Assembly (NCBI RefSeq): GCF_905220565.1
Contig: NC_059398.1
Coordinates: 8,269,177 to 8,333,176, forward strand
Source of the DNA: Melitaea cinxia
Taxonomy: Eukaryota; Arthropoda; Insecta; Lepidoptera; Nymphalidae
Direction of reading: 5' to 3'
Length of the DNA: 64,000 nucleotides
In this document: positions 40,577 through 50,838 of the stretch, piece after piece
Layout of the letters: every line of letters starts with the position of its first letter
Position numbering within the stretch: position 1 is the stretch's first letter
Translations under genes and position numbers: made by a program
The notes under the pieces: generated by a model
Database searches by the model: none
Told to the model about the DNA's origin: nothing
What the model saw: only the letters and a program-made list of their open reading frames with translations

Positions 40577-40797
40577 AAGTAACCGCAGATCGAAATTTTG
40601 ATATGATGATTTTTATATTCAGTCTAAGCGACCTATTTTAGAATTTCCTAATGTGTGGGTAACACAAAAATAAACCATAGAATTATCAAATTACACCAAT
40701 AGATTTCAATTATTTCAGTTTTTTATTATTATTATTATTGAAGATATAAGCAAAATAGTTAACAATGAAGTGCTCATTTTTTATTTATTTTTTTCAG

Positions 40798-40999
40798 TGA
40801 ATCGAAGCTTGCTGAAATATTTTTAAAAGAACTATGGACACGACTGTCTCACAATCGAAACCCAAGGCAGACAGAAGAAAGTGAAGCAAAAGACTTATCT
40901 GAAGATAACTTGACAGGGAAAAATATAATAAGCATTCCGAATCAATGTCCACAAGGGTACAAACCTGATGCACTTGGTATTTGTCGCAAAATTTTTTAA
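40798..40999 (+). CDS. Secreted Cys-module protein, exon 3 of 3
   Basis: The acceptor TTATTTTTTTCAG comes before 40798. The exon reads (T)ESKLAEIFLKELWTRLSH, a charged linker (NPRQTEESEAKDLSEDNLTG), and module 3, NIISIPNQCPQGYKPDALGI followed by CRKIF and TAA at 40997. Module 3 keeps the two cysteines and the PxxCPxG...G.CR pattern but has one extra residue between them. The phase matches exon 2 exactly. The total CDS is 486 bases. A poly(A) signal lies 180 bases downstream. Confidence 0.8.
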
Positions 41000-41177
41000 T
41001 GTAACAATTTATCAAAATATCAATAACAATGGTTTCAGGCAGATATAAAATTCTTAGTAAAAATATTTTTCGCTAATTATTTTTTATTTTTATTTTATCA
41101 ATGAGCCGATCACGTGACTGTATTTTGTATTGTGTTTTGCTGGCGTATTGTCTGTCTCAGGCAAATCGTCGAATTAT

Positions 41178-41183
41178 AATAAA
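41178..41183 (+). promoter_or_regulatory. Polyadenylation signal AATAAA
   Basis: Follows the stop of exon 3 by about 180 bases, a plausible 3'UTR length. Confidence 0.5.
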
Positions 41184-41344
41184 TCATTGTAAAGCATACT
41201 TTACTTTATGATTATCTTTATTTTGAAAAAGTTTAAGATCGACTAATAACTTAACATAGAAGAATTTTTTTTCTTCTTTTTCAATCTATGGGTTCCTTTC
41301 CGAACATAATTCCGAGCATTCGATGGGGAACACAATGATGCTAG

Positions 41345-41648
41345 AAATATTATTAATAAATGTATGTAACTCCGAAACTACTAGCATCTGTAATTTGGTC
41401 TAACTTGGAAAATATGGTAGTTTTTATCTCAATTGGACCCGATAGGTGGCGCTGCTATCGGTATGTAACTCTGAAATTACTGAACCAATTTTTATCAAGT
41501 TTTGTAAGCATCTGTAATTTGGTCTAACTTGGAAGATATGATAGCTTTTATCTCAATTGGACCCGGTAGGTGGCGCTGCTATCGGTATGTTAGCAATCAA
41601 AATTGCTAGCTGTTTTCCGGGCAGGACAAAGTCTGCCGGGTCCGCTAG
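41345..41648 (+). mobile_element. Helitron family 3, 3' part
   Basis: Two tandem blocks of GCATCTGTAATTTGGTCTAA and CGGTAGGTGGCGCTGCTATC are followed by a GGCAGGAC..GTCTGCC hairpin and GGTCCGCTAG. The 3' half matches 12877-13161. Confidence 0.7.
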
Positions 41649-43138
41649 TATATAGATATATTTTTAGGTTTATAAGGCTAAAACTTAAAAATTTTGGCAA
41701 ACTGTGTTTATATCCAACGATTTGATTTAAGACTTAATAAGATATTAAAAAATAGTAGTATAATTTTTTTGTTTAACCAGAAGTTTAGTTACATTAATCT
41801 TGCACTAATACCCACAGCCAAATTTAGTACTCTAGATATATAGAGTAAGTGTATATAGATATAATATTAACAAGCAACTTATGTAATAATGTGTGTGGAG
41901 TAATTACACTTGGTATATGTAAGCAAAATAAGTAAATAATATTAATTAACTTAAGAGTCTAGAAGCTCAGAATATGGTACATGAGTTTTTACAAAAAAAA
42001 AATTGTTAAATAACAACCAAAACTTTTGAAACTTGTAAAGGGCTATTTTATTACTATTTAAGTATACAAAAATCATTATTACAAAAAAAAATTATATTAC
42101 CTAACTATTTTAAAGATGGCGTTGAAGTCAGTCGCCTTAAGAAAAAAACCTGGGCGGCGCGCGATGATTTACCTAGCTCTTCTATGGGTCTGAAATAAAA
42201 AAAACAAAACGGATTTTTAATTATTATAAATAAAGCTATCGCGGGGCATAAAATGAAAAAAAAAATAAGAAATGGCGTTAAAATTTGTCCGAAAATTTCT
42301 ATTTTTTAATCACGTTTTGCATGTAAAAAAAAATATTCAACGCAAAAATTTTTCGTCCTGCGATAGCTAGATAGCCTAGATATTCACAAGAAAATTAACT
42401 TGTATATTTACGATATTAATCAGCTGTTCCAACACCATTATAGTATACCCTCAGTCGTTTCAAAATCTTCAATTTCTTCAGTTTTTTCAGCTCCCGAAAG
42501 TAAAATATTTCCCGTAACTGCAATTCAGGTAAAGAAACCTAAGAAGATGCGTATTACGTTCCACCAAACAACAGAATTACTCTCTGGGCCGACCGGTTCG
42601 ATCACCTCCTGCTTTGGCGCTGACTTTTTAAATAGGTTTTACAACATGAAATAGTGAAAAATCGTCACCAAATTTTAACTGTATATTTTTGAAATACTAT
42701 ACTTTCAAAATATAAACCATAAATATAAAAAACTCAATTAATAATAAACAATAGACAATAGTAGACAAACTAGAGAAATCTATAAAAATCTTTGTTAAAT
42801 ATACACCATATTGTCTTACTGAGCTAGTCTGTTTGACAGATCACTAAGCTTCAAAACCCAAACCAAAAAAATATTTTATCTACACTAATGTTGTAACATT
42901 CTACTTATGTTTCCAATACTTGACTTACAATTACTACTGTTTTAGCGCAGACAACAAAACACTCAATTTAAGCAATTTCACATGATGGTATAATATCCAC
43001 ATCGATATCGTAAAATCTCATTATAACATCGCGCGCATGCGCGCAGCTGCGCTCTCATTGGTTAGATTTTAATGGCGGCAAAATCACTGTGACAATACAC
43101 GTACGCGTGAATTTAATTTAATAAATTAAAAGTTAAAA
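41649..43138. other. Spacer with one unassigned open frame
   Basis: AT-rich. A frame at 42400-42654 (starting TTG, ending VKKPKKMRITFHQTTELL and GADFLNRFYNMK) has no recognised domain and no splice context; I do not call it a gene. At 43029-43060 a GCGCGCATGCGCGCAGC block and a CTCATTGG (CCAAT-like) motif precede the Crypton-like relic. Confidence 0.4.
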
Positions 43139-43377
43139 ATGGATAGCGACGATGATATTTGTACGCCTCCGGATATTCTAGAATTGGCAACAAAATTAAC
43201 TCACAATCTTTTGCCAGAAAAATCTAGAAAATTATATGAAAATGAATATAATAACTTATTCCGACTCCGTCTACGAGCTCTACTGCTTGCCCCGCGACCG
43301 CTACAGCTGTTGGATCAATAATTAACATTAACTTTCAAAATTGTACCATCCAAAATTTGAACAATTATTATAAATAA
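43139..43377 (+). pseudogene. Internally deleted Crypton-like (tyrosine recombinase) relic
   Basis: ATG 43139 opens MDSDDDICTPPDILELATKL, then THNLLPEKSRKLYENEYNNL. This matches the N-terminus of insect Crypton-like proteins, where LLP.KS...YE..Y precedes the recombinase domain. After about 43262 that frame reads nonsense and stops at 43319. From 43264 a different frame reads TPSTSSTACPATATAVGSII, then NINFQNCTIQNLNNYYK and TAA at 43375, which resembles the C-terminal tail of the same proteins. The catalytic core (R..H.R.Y) is missing, so the copy is a deletion derivative joined out of frame. The assignment rests on remembered family patterns. Confidence 0.5.
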
Positions 43378-43431
43378 ACTATTGTCAGCTTTTACTCTTG
43401 TTGTTTGATTAATTGCATTAGTGAAGATAAA

Positions 43432-43562
43432 GTAGTGTATGCAACTGCATATAACACGGGTATTAAAATACTCGTTACTATTATGAAACTCGCTGCGCTC
43501 GTTTCATAAACTCACACTCGTGTTTTAATACCCTTCATTATATGACAGTTGCATAAACTACT
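43432..43562. repeat. Long imperfect hairpin after the Crypton-like relic
   Basis: GTAGTGTATGCAACTGCATA at the left pairs with TATGACAGTTGCATAAACTA at the right. The centre is GAAACTCGCTGCGCTCGTTTC. It could be a terminal structure of the same element. Confidence 0.6.
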
Positions 43563-44032
43563 ATTAACTATATGCTATATAGGTTATAGATCTTACTACT
43601 AATTAGGACGTCAACGCACTCACAATTCTTGTAACTTTGCAAAAGCTCGTTGAATGTAGGAATTGCAGGTGGCTTTCAGATAAAAAAATACACACATTAT
43701 ATATATCTATATTTTATCAATAGAAGCATAGAAGAATCGACGCGCGGGAATCCCCGCACCGCACCGTCAAGCCGCGCAGGAGTTTGAAAAGAGTGGCAAC
43801 AGTGCGTGGCATCAAATTATAATAAGTATAGGAAATAATAATAGCTTAATGATTTTTATTAAATTAAAACCTTTAAAAGTAGTATAATTTTACCGTATAA
43901 TAGAATATCTCACCTTGACTTTAGTAATGCCAAATCAGTAATAAATTAGCAATAAATTGGTATAATGAACATATTGACACACCTCCTCTAATTAGTAATT
44001 TTAGTGACTCTCAACACTTGGGCAAGTCTTAA
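43563..44032. other. Spacer, no gene seen
   Basis: AT-rich apart from a GC-rich patch GACGCGCGGGAATCCCCGCA at about 43740. Confidence 0.4.
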
Positions 44033-45625
44033 TAATAATAATAATAATAATAATATATTCTTTATTGTACACCAAAATATAAACAAACAGTAGTAATTAC
44101 AAAAAAAAAGATGTACAAAGGCGATCTTATCGCAGAAGAGCGATTTCTTCCAGATAACCTTTGGGCATAGGACATGATATAGTAGTGACAGATAGGAAGT
44201 GTACTATTGTAACTCCTTAAGGATGAATAAAAAAATAGTGATTCATACACATAGACATATAAGTACAAAAATCCATACATAAATAATCAAAATAGTATTA
44301 ATATAAGTGTATAATTGTAAAATATATATTGATAATATAAAATATGCATGTTAAAATTCTGAATATTATTGTATGTTAAGGGACATATAGTACTTCTTTA
44401 AACGTTGCTTAAAACAGGCTGGAGTAGAAGCACGTCTTATTGAAAGCGGAAGAGAATTCCAAAGGCGGACAGCTTTAGCAGTGAAGGAATTTGAATAGAA
44501 GGAGGATTTATGGGAAGGAACTTTTAGAAGTAAATTGAAATCAGATCTAAGGGAACGTTCATGGGAATTGCAAAGATACGTGAACCGTTCTTTAAGATAT
44601 TGAGGGGCATCAGGATTGAAAAGTACACAGTAAAGTAGGGAAAGTACATGAGTATTCCTGCGAAAACGAATCGGGAGCCACTTGAGTTTCTTGTGGAAAT
44701 CGGAGACGTGGTCGTATTTGCGAAGCCCAAATACGAATCTTATACAAAGATTCTGGAGTCGCTCAAGCTTATTCAGTTGCTCCTCTGTAAGATCTAAGAA
44801 ACGTGCATCTGCATAGTCAAGAATCGGCAAAAGGAGTGCTTGGGCTAGTGCAATTTTAGTAGGCAAAGGAAAAAAGAACTGAAGACGACGAAGTGACCCG
44901 ACGGCTGCAAATATCTTTCTAGTAAGTTCAGTTAATTGAGGTGACCAGGAGAGAAACTGATCTAGAGTTACTCCCAAATTCTTAACATTCTTGCTGTAGT
45001 TCAGAATTGTATTGTTAAAAACTACAGGTGGTATAAGTGACCAGTCTATACAACTAATCAACTTTGGACTACTCACAACCCACAATAATGACCTGGGACT
45101 TTGAAGGATTGACTTTTAACCCGAACGAGTTGCTCCATTTGTAAATGTTATTTAAGTCATTATTAAGTTGATTGATACCTGAGGGTAAATCAGCCAGCTT
45201 AGAATGGGTATAAATTTGAAGATCGTCCGCATACAGGTGGTAGAGAGAAGAAATGTTTTTGCTGATTGAATTAATAAATAAAGAAAATAAGAGAGGAGAC
45301 AACACGCCACCTTGCGGTACGCCGGCAACGACGTTAGGCCAGTCAGAGAAAGTATCTTGAACTCGCAACCGTTACCGGCGCCCATACAAGTAACTGTGAA
45401 ACCAATCAATAACCGGTGGAAATATATTAAAGGAACGCAAGACAGAAAGCAAAATATCGAAATCCACAGTGTTGAAGGCATTACTGAAGTCAAGTAATGC
45501 CAACACTGTAAGACTTCGGTTATCCATAGCATGTCTAATGTCGTCAGAAATTTTGACAAGAGCAGTAACCGTGCTATGGCCCCTCCGAAAGCCGGATTGG
45601 AAAGGATTTAAGAGGTTGTTCGAGG
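44033..45625 (-). mobile_element. 5'-truncated CR1/Jockey-type LINE
   Basis: The reverse transcriptase part of ORF2 is followed by a 3'UTR and an (ATT)n tail (TAATAATAA at 44033-44055 on plus). The element begins inside the RT domain at about 45625, so endonuclease and ORF1 are missing. Confidence 0.75.
44366..45610 (-). pseudogene. LINE reverse transcriptase C-terminal part, disrupted
   Basis: Reading minus: QSGFRRGHSTVTALVKISDD, ALLDFSNAFNTVDFDILLSV, then a stop at 45374-45372 after YLYGRR; RLRVQDTFSDWPNVVAGVPQ GGVLSPLLF, the catalytic LYADDLQI, and KVNPSKSQVIIVG. A frameshift at about 45069-45085 leads to the tail with VKNLGVTLDQFLSWSPQL, ILDYADARFLDL and LPLSIRRASTPACFKQRLKK, ending at 44366. 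One nonsense codon and one frameshift make it inactive. A diverged relative lies at 33083-33262. Confidence 0.8.
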
Positions 45626-46249
45626 AAAGGAATATAATTAACTTAATGTTTACTTAACGAAATTAGTTTCCAATAACAAGTAGGTATATTATTATTGAAT
45701 ATAGTCAGCAAAAGGTAAGCATTAATATTATCAATTTATTAGATAAATTATAAAATATAAGGTAAGGGGCTGATTAGGATATACTTGCGTTTAAATAGGC
45801 ATGCAAATGCCAAGTACCTTCATAGGACCGCGTGAAAGGTTACTTGGAATTTTTTAAAGTGAAATAAGATTTTCGCTTTTAATAATTAGCATTAACTGGC
45901 GACCCGCTCCGGCTTCGCACGGGTGTAATGCTGATGCTAAATATAAAATATAAAATAAATATTTCCAATGTAAGCCCAAAAAAAGTGTTTATTTACGACA
46001 TCACGTTAGAAACATAACAGTATTCCTCTACTATATTAAGCATGTCTTATACATATAAACCTTCATCTGGAATCACTCTATTTACTAAAGAAAACCGCAT
46101 CAAAATCTGTTGCGTAGTTTTAAAGATCTACGCACATAGACAGCGGGAAGCGACTTTGTTTTATACTATGTAGTGATTTATCATGCCAACTTCGAAATAG
46201 TGCTCTGTAAGCCTATTTTAGGAAATATAATTCAATTTAACTAAATAAA
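45626..46249. mobile_element. Spacer with a Helitron (minus)
   Basis: At about 45893-46175 CTGGCGACCCGCTCCGGCTT with hairpin GTGCGAAGCCGGAGC (minus) is a diverged Helitron 3' end. The interior has CATCAAAATCTGTTGCGTAG and the left start AAAGTCGCTTCCCGCTGTC-like motifs. No gene seen. Confidence 0.5.
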
Positions 46250-46764
46250 CGCAGTGCGCACCGAACCATGTGACCGCACACATCGATAGCAGTGACGTAC
46301 CGCGGCATTAACGCTAACGAAAAGTTATGAAATTATCGTACTAATCTCTCGTCGCTGAAATTGGGCTTAGTTTCATGATCTGTATATAAGACCGTGTGAA
46401 AAAGTCGCGTTGACAACGTTTGATCTGTTTTACCTAATACTACTATCAAAAAAGAAAAGAAGAAACAAAATAAAGGAAAAATGGTAATCCACTTCATATT
46501 ATCGGTGTTCATTTTGGATTAGTATAAAATATTCTTAATCATTTGGGAGCATTCTAGATGATAATCAATTATTTTAAATAGTCTTAGAGCCTTTGAATTT
46601 AATTTCATTATTCTATAATATTTCAGATTAATTGAGAACATTTTAGAATGCTTTAGAGCATTGATGATGACAAATGCTGACCGACCATTCTGAAGTATTT
46701 TAGGGTCTCTCCAGGATTTTACTGCTGTCGATGTGTACGGTCACGTGTTGCGGTTCACACTGCG
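46250..46764. mobile_element. TIR element upstream of the MICALL-like gene
   Basis: CGCAGTGCGCACCGAACCAT...GTGACCGCACACATCG (46250-46285) is mirrored by CGATGTGTACGGTCACGTGT...ACACTGCG (46729-46764), about 85% over 36 bases. It has no coding capacity. Confidence 0.5.
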
Positions 46765-47570
46765 TACGCCGGTTGAGTGATACTTCATTGTGATTAGTTA
46801 TATTAAGTGACGTTTCATTGTAATTGGTTATAATTGGTATATTGGTTAATAGAAAAAGAGAGGGAATGCTATTATGTTTTCGTTGCACAGCATACCCATC
46901 GATCGTCATTCCTATGGCGGTCGTAAACCATTAAGCCGACGTACTCCACTACTGTAGTTGCACGACCTGTATATAAGACCGTGCTTTCAATAGTGCCAAG
47001 GTGAAACAAATTAATTTCCCAATGTTACGTAGAATGGAGAATACACGAAATGGGGTATCTATCACTATACTTATGCAAGTTATTTTACTCTTTGCACTAT
47101 ACATATTGATTGATTAAGACCTATAAGAATTCCCTTCAGTGTTGTTTTCAGACACTACATTGTTCCATTTAGAGCTCTTACAAAGCGCTCTTAAACGAAT
47201 CAATATCAACGTTTGGCAGTATTGCACTGTGTTAGAGAGACCCTCTGTATTAGTTAATGGAAAACAACCATAGTGACAATGGTCACTATTTCTCCATACA
47301 AAATCCATAGACAAACTTTATTCAAGAAAAATTGGAGAAAATTTATTTTGACACATCATTACAACAATTGAACAATCTCACTTTCGAAGCAAAAACCTTA
47401 TATTTACTAAAAAAATATTTCAACATATTAAATTAAAATGCATTGTTTTAAAAATAGCATTATTACGAAATAGTCATTTCATTAGGTTTTAGTTTAAAAT
47501 CAGACAATGTATATTTTTAATATAAAAAACACATAATTCTTATTAAAATAGTTAAAGTAAAAAAACAGAA
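46765..47570. other. 5' flank of the MICALL-like gene
   Basis: It contains CTGTATATAAGACCGTGC at about 46968, which also occurs inside the TIR element at about 46379. The last 100 bases before the ATG are AT-rich. No clear core promoter can be picked. Confidence 0.4.
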
Positions 47571-47722
47571 ATGTCTGAAGTTAAAGGAACTAAAGCTTTG
47601 GAACTGTGGTGCAAACGCTTAGTAAAAGATTGTCCCGAAGTGCAGATAGATAATATGACGACATCCTGGAGAAATGGCATGGCATTTTGTGCTCTCGTTC
47701 ACCATTTCAGACCAGATTTAAT
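47571..47722 (+). CDS. MICALL1: MICAL-like protein, exon 1 (CH domain, first half)
   Basis: ATG 47571 opens MSEVKGTKALELWCKRLVKD, then PEVQIDNMTTSWRNGMAFCA and LVHHFRPDL. This is the first half of a calponin-homology domain. The W..RNG.AFCALVH.FRPDL block is typical of the single CH domain in MICAL and MICAL-like proteins. The protein begins directly with the CH domain, so the flavin monooxygenase domain of MICAL itself is absent; this identifies the MICAL-like (MICALL) branch. Donor GTGAGT at 47723, phase 2. Exons 1-9 join without a frame break to at least 655 residues. Known role of the family: linking Rab GTPases (Rab8/13/35) and EHD proteins on recycling endosomes. Confidence 0.9.
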
Positions 47723-47818
47723 GTGAGTAGATTCAATTACATTAATTTAAGTAATGTTATTAGTATTAAATTATTTTGGTAGTAATAGTACATTGATACT
47801 CTTTGCTTAATATTGCAG

Positions 47819-48003
47819 AGATGTATCAAAGCTGAAGCCTGAAAATATATATGAAAATAATCAGTTGGCTTATAGTATTGCCGAAAAACATTTAGGGATT
47901 CCAGCTCTTCTAGATCCTGAAGATATGGTGGAAAATGAGGTTCCAGATAGATTATCGATATTAACCTATTTATCTCAGTTTTATCAACGCCTTGGTCATA
48001 CTG
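47819..48003 (+). CDS. MICALL1: MICAL-like protein, exon 2 (CH domain, second half)
   Basis: Acceptor AATATTGCAG, donor GTAACT at 48004, phase 2 in and phase 1 out. It reads DVSKLKPENIYENNQLAYSI, AEKHLGIPALLDPEDMVENE and VPDRLSILTYLSQFYQRL. The ALLDPEDMV..EVPD..SI.TYLSQFY block is a strong CH-domain signature of this family. The CH domain spans about residues 5-110 over exons 1 and 2. Confidence 0.9.
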
Positions 48004-48073
48004 GTAACTACTATACTTATGTTTTATTTTATTTACTTTGTATTTCTGTAGTACATCAAAATTTTATTTTCAG

Positions 48074-48138
48074 TTAACACAAAAATATCTGAAAATGAAA
48101 CTAAAGTAACTTCATCGTCAACAGCTAGTCAAGGATCA
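48074..48138 (+). CDS. MICALL1: MICAL-like protein, exon 3 (linker)
   Basis: A short linker exon, acceptor TTTTATTTTCAG and donor GTTAGT at 48139, phase 1 in and phase 0 out. It reads NTKISENETKVTSSSTASQG, a Ser/Thr-rich spacer between the CH and LIM domains. The donor GTTAGT is not the strongest form but is the only site that keeps frame with exon 4. Confidence 0.75.
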
Positions 48139-48271
48139 GTTAGTATTTACATTTTTTACAAGCTTGCACATTATATCTGTTTGTATGATGGCTTTACTCA
48201 GCACTGCTCTAAATGTGATGTTATTCTTTTTCTTTAATTCTCAATCTTTCTCTATATATTCACCCTTTTAG

Positions 48272-48617
48272 ACTCCAATCAAATTTGGAAAAGCAGCTTT
48301 AGATAAATGTGCGGCATGTGGGTTGCCCGTATACTTAGCACAGAGACTTATGGTGTCACAGAAGCTCTATCACAGAAGATGTTTCCGATGCTCAAAATGC
48401 TCTGGACATTTAAACCCAAAAAATTTTCATGTTATTGATCCATCTAGTTTTTCTTGTGATTCCTGCAAAAATGAAAAAACTCTACCTAAATTCGTAAATA
48501 ATAATGACCAAATAGGAATGCTGGCTATTGATAGTGATATGAGCTCAAGTCCAGTAATAATGAGAACTGAAGAGCCAGTAAGTTCAAAAGGCAAACCGAG
48601 ACCACAATCAATATTAG
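48272..48617 (+). CDS. MICALL1: MICAL-like protein, exon 4 (LIM domain)
   Basis: Acceptor CACCCTTTTAG, donor GTGAGC at 48618, phase 0 in and phase 1 out. The LIM domain covers residues 147-199 with ligands C147, C150, H168, C171, C174, C177, C196 and C199, which fits CX2CX17HX2CX2CX2CX18CX2C exactly. Key stretches are DKCAACGLPVYLAQRLMV, YHRRCFRCSKCSGHLNP and SCDSC. LIM domains bind zinc and mediate protein contacts; in MICAL-like proteins LIM follows CH, as here. After the LIM domain comes a D/S-rich linker (IGMLAIDSDMSSSPVIMR) with SKGKPRPQSIL at the exon end. A 4.2-kb intron full of repeats follows. Confidence 0.9.
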
Positions 48618-48970
48618 GTGAGCAAAAATCAAATACTTTGACTCTCAACTTTTTTCTTTATTTCACTATGCATGTGTGTAGTTTCTTTCAAATACATTTT
48701 TCTATTCTATGTTTATGTGTGTTTAAATTATAAGATACTTTGTAGGTGTTACCTGAACTTCAATAAAATCGTTGATTGTTCACATAAATTTAAATTCATT
48801 AAACCATATTTAATACATGTTATAGTTCGCGTCATGTAAAAAGAACGCTGAAGGAAAATGGAGGGGGTGCGTTTGCGCATGCGTATACTCGCGCACAAAA
48901 GTACTACTGTTTTATTTTTTAATTAGGCTTTCACTCGCGACTTCCTATAACGGTTATTGGTAGATACATT

Positions 48971-49460
48971 ATAATTTTTAACAAAAAAAAAACCGACTTC
49001 AAACAGGAAACTAAAAAGTGAAAAATAAATTTACTTAGTACAAAGTAATTCGTATTTTGATTTAGTTAATCAGAAATGATTAAATAAATATTTTATAATT
49101 TTGAAGTCGGTGCCAAGTAAAACAATAACTACTCTAGTATCTACTCGTAAGTTGTATTCAGTTTTCTTTCATAATTTGTTTCATTGACTATTAGGTTAAA
49201 TCCTGTTGTTATTCTGTTATTGTTTTGACATATCTAATAATATTTTTTGTACTTGTTTGTTGTGTGTGTGTTGTTTGTATTTGTTATTGTAGCCAGGTTG
49301 TTGTAGTATTTACTTGGCACCAACTTCAAAATTATAAAATATTTATTTAATCATGTCTGATTAACTAAATCAAAATACGAATTACTTTGTACTAAGTAAA
49401 TTTATTTTTCACTTTTTAGTTTCCTGTTTGAAGTCGGTGTTTTTTTTGTTAAAAATTATT
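48971..49460. mobile_element. Foldback element with about 150-bp inverted arms
   Basis: Left arm 48971-49121 (ATAATTTTTAACAAAA...ACCGACTTCAAACAGGAAAC...GTGCCAAGTAAA), right arm 49309-49460 in reverse, nearly identical by eye, with about 190 bases between. The ends carry ACCGACTTC, as in the neighbouring TIR family, but the arms are much longer. Confidence 0.75.
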
Positions 49461-49479
49461 TTATTTTATAATTTTTAGT

Positions 49480-49680
49480 GATGGGTAAACCTAACAAGGG
49501 TGCTTTTTCTCTTGTATCGGGGGTCCGGAAACATACACAATACACAAGCACAAACACCCAGACAATGACAAACATTTATATGGCCAATACAAATTTCTGT
49601 CGTGCGCGGAGATTGAACCCACTAACGCCAGCGCAACAGCCGGTACTGTGACCGCTGCACTAACGCGTCGACATACTATG
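49480..49680 (-). mobile_element. tRNA-derived SINE, GGCGCAACGG-head family
   Basis: Minus-strand head TCGACGCGTTAGTGCAGCGG and B-box-like GGGTTCAATCTCC, then TTGTATTGGCCATATAAATG; the tail is CCGGACCCCCGATACAAG. Same family as 58949-59162. Confidence 0.65.
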
Positions 49681-49744
49681 AGTAAAGTTCGCTATCAGGT
49701 GTACATAATAACAACCGAGACTGACAGCCTAGCGTGTTCTCTGA

Positions 49745-49860
49745 GGCTAGGCTGGGAGAACCACAAGGATTAACAACTAGCGGAGCGGGAATAGAACCCG
49801 CGACCGTCGGTGTTTAGGCGCCACCGACACGGCACATGCACCATTATATCAAAGCGGTCG
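49745..49860 (-). mobile_element. SINE head fragment or tRNA-like sequence
   Basis: Minus strand: GACCGCTTTGATATAATGGT (A-box-like TATAATGG), GTCGGTGGCGCCTAAACACC and CGGTCGCGGGTTCTATTCCC (B-box-like). It resembles a tRNA head with a degenerate anticodon region. Confidence 0.45.
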
Positions 49861-49861
49861 T

Positions 49862-50545
49862 CAAACAGCAAAAGGTAACTGCTGTAAATTGTTGAGAAAT
49901 TCCCTCGAGTGTTTATGGGCTCCATCATCAAACCTGGTCCTGCGACACAGATGATCACACAGCAGGTAATTGCTATAAATCGTTGAAAAGTTCCCTCGAC
50001 TATCTTTCGTCTCCATCATCAGACTGTAATGGCACTTATAACTCATACATATGCAAAGTTCTCATCAATAGAAACATATTAAGTTCAAACAGCTGGTAAT
50101 TGCTATAAATCGTTAAAGAGTTCCCTCGACTATCTTTTGTCTCCATCATCAGACTGTAATTGCACTTATAACTCATACAGGTGCAAAGTTCTCATCAATA
50201 GAAACGAATTAAGTTCAAACAGCAGGTAATTGCTATAAGTCGTTGAAGAGTTCCCTCGACTATCTTTCGTCTCCATCATTAGACTGAAATGGCACTTATA
50301 ACTCATACATATGCAAAGTTCTCATCAATAGAAACATATTAAGTTCAAACAGCTGGTAATTGCTATAAATCGTTAAAGAGTTCCCTCGACTATCTTTTGT
50401 CTCCATCATCAGACTGTAATTGCACTTATAACTCATACAAGTGCAAAGTTCTCATCAATAGAAACGAATTAAGTTCAAAAAGCAGGTAATTGCTATAAGT
50501 CGTTGAAGAGTTCCCTCGACTATCTTTCGTCTCCATCATCAGATC
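49862..50545. repeat. Minisatellite of about 130-bp units in 260-bp dimers
   Basis: (A/C)AGC(A/T)GGTAATTGCTATAA recurs at about 49960, 50089, 50219, 50349 and 50479, a period of 130. Units alternate CTGGTAATTGCTATAAATCG / CAGGTAATTGCTATAAGTCG and ..CAGGTGCAAAG / ..CATATGCAAAG, so the true repeat is a 260-bp dimer. A more diverged first unit starts at 49867. Confidence 0.8.
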
Positions 50546-50589
50546 GACTCCAGACCTTTATTAAATAGTAGTGCTTTATAGTACTTAAT

Positions 50590-50838
50590 GAAAACATGAT
50601 TAAATTTACTAGTCACCCTTACGATTTTTGAAAGTTTCCCTCGATTCCTCTGGGATTCCATCATCAGATCCTGGTTTCCTTATCATGGTACCAAACTATA
50701 GATATCTCCTTTCCAACAAAAAAAGAATTATCAAAATCGGTTCATAAACGAAGAAGTTATCTCCGAACATACATAAAAAAATATATATCTATATACGGTC
50801 GAATTGAGTAACCTCCTCCTTTTTTTGAAGTCGGTTAA
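50590..50838 (-). mobile_element. AACCGACTTC-family element end, minus
   Basis: The right edge CTTTTTTTGAAGTCGGTTAA and the interior (TTCCCTCGATTCCTCTGGGA, TTTCCAACAAAAAAAGAATT) match the family at 34855-36740. The inverted left end is missing or merged with the minisatellite. Confidence 0.55.

Larger units (their letters stand above)
37812..40797 (+). other. Intron 2 of the Cys-module gene (3.0 kb)
   Basis: GTAAGT donor and TTTATTTTTTTCAG acceptor. It is packed with two Helitrons (+), one Helitron (-), SINE pieces and a tRNA-like element, listed separately. Confidence 0.7.

Noticed and set aside
42400..42654. Possible small gene of 84 residues
   Set aside because: Begins at TTG, no splice or promoter context, no recognised domain.
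49862..50545. Regularly spaced repeats, considered as a CRISPR array
   Set aside because: Units are contiguous 130-bp tandem copies without unique spacers, and the context is a eukaryotic intron.
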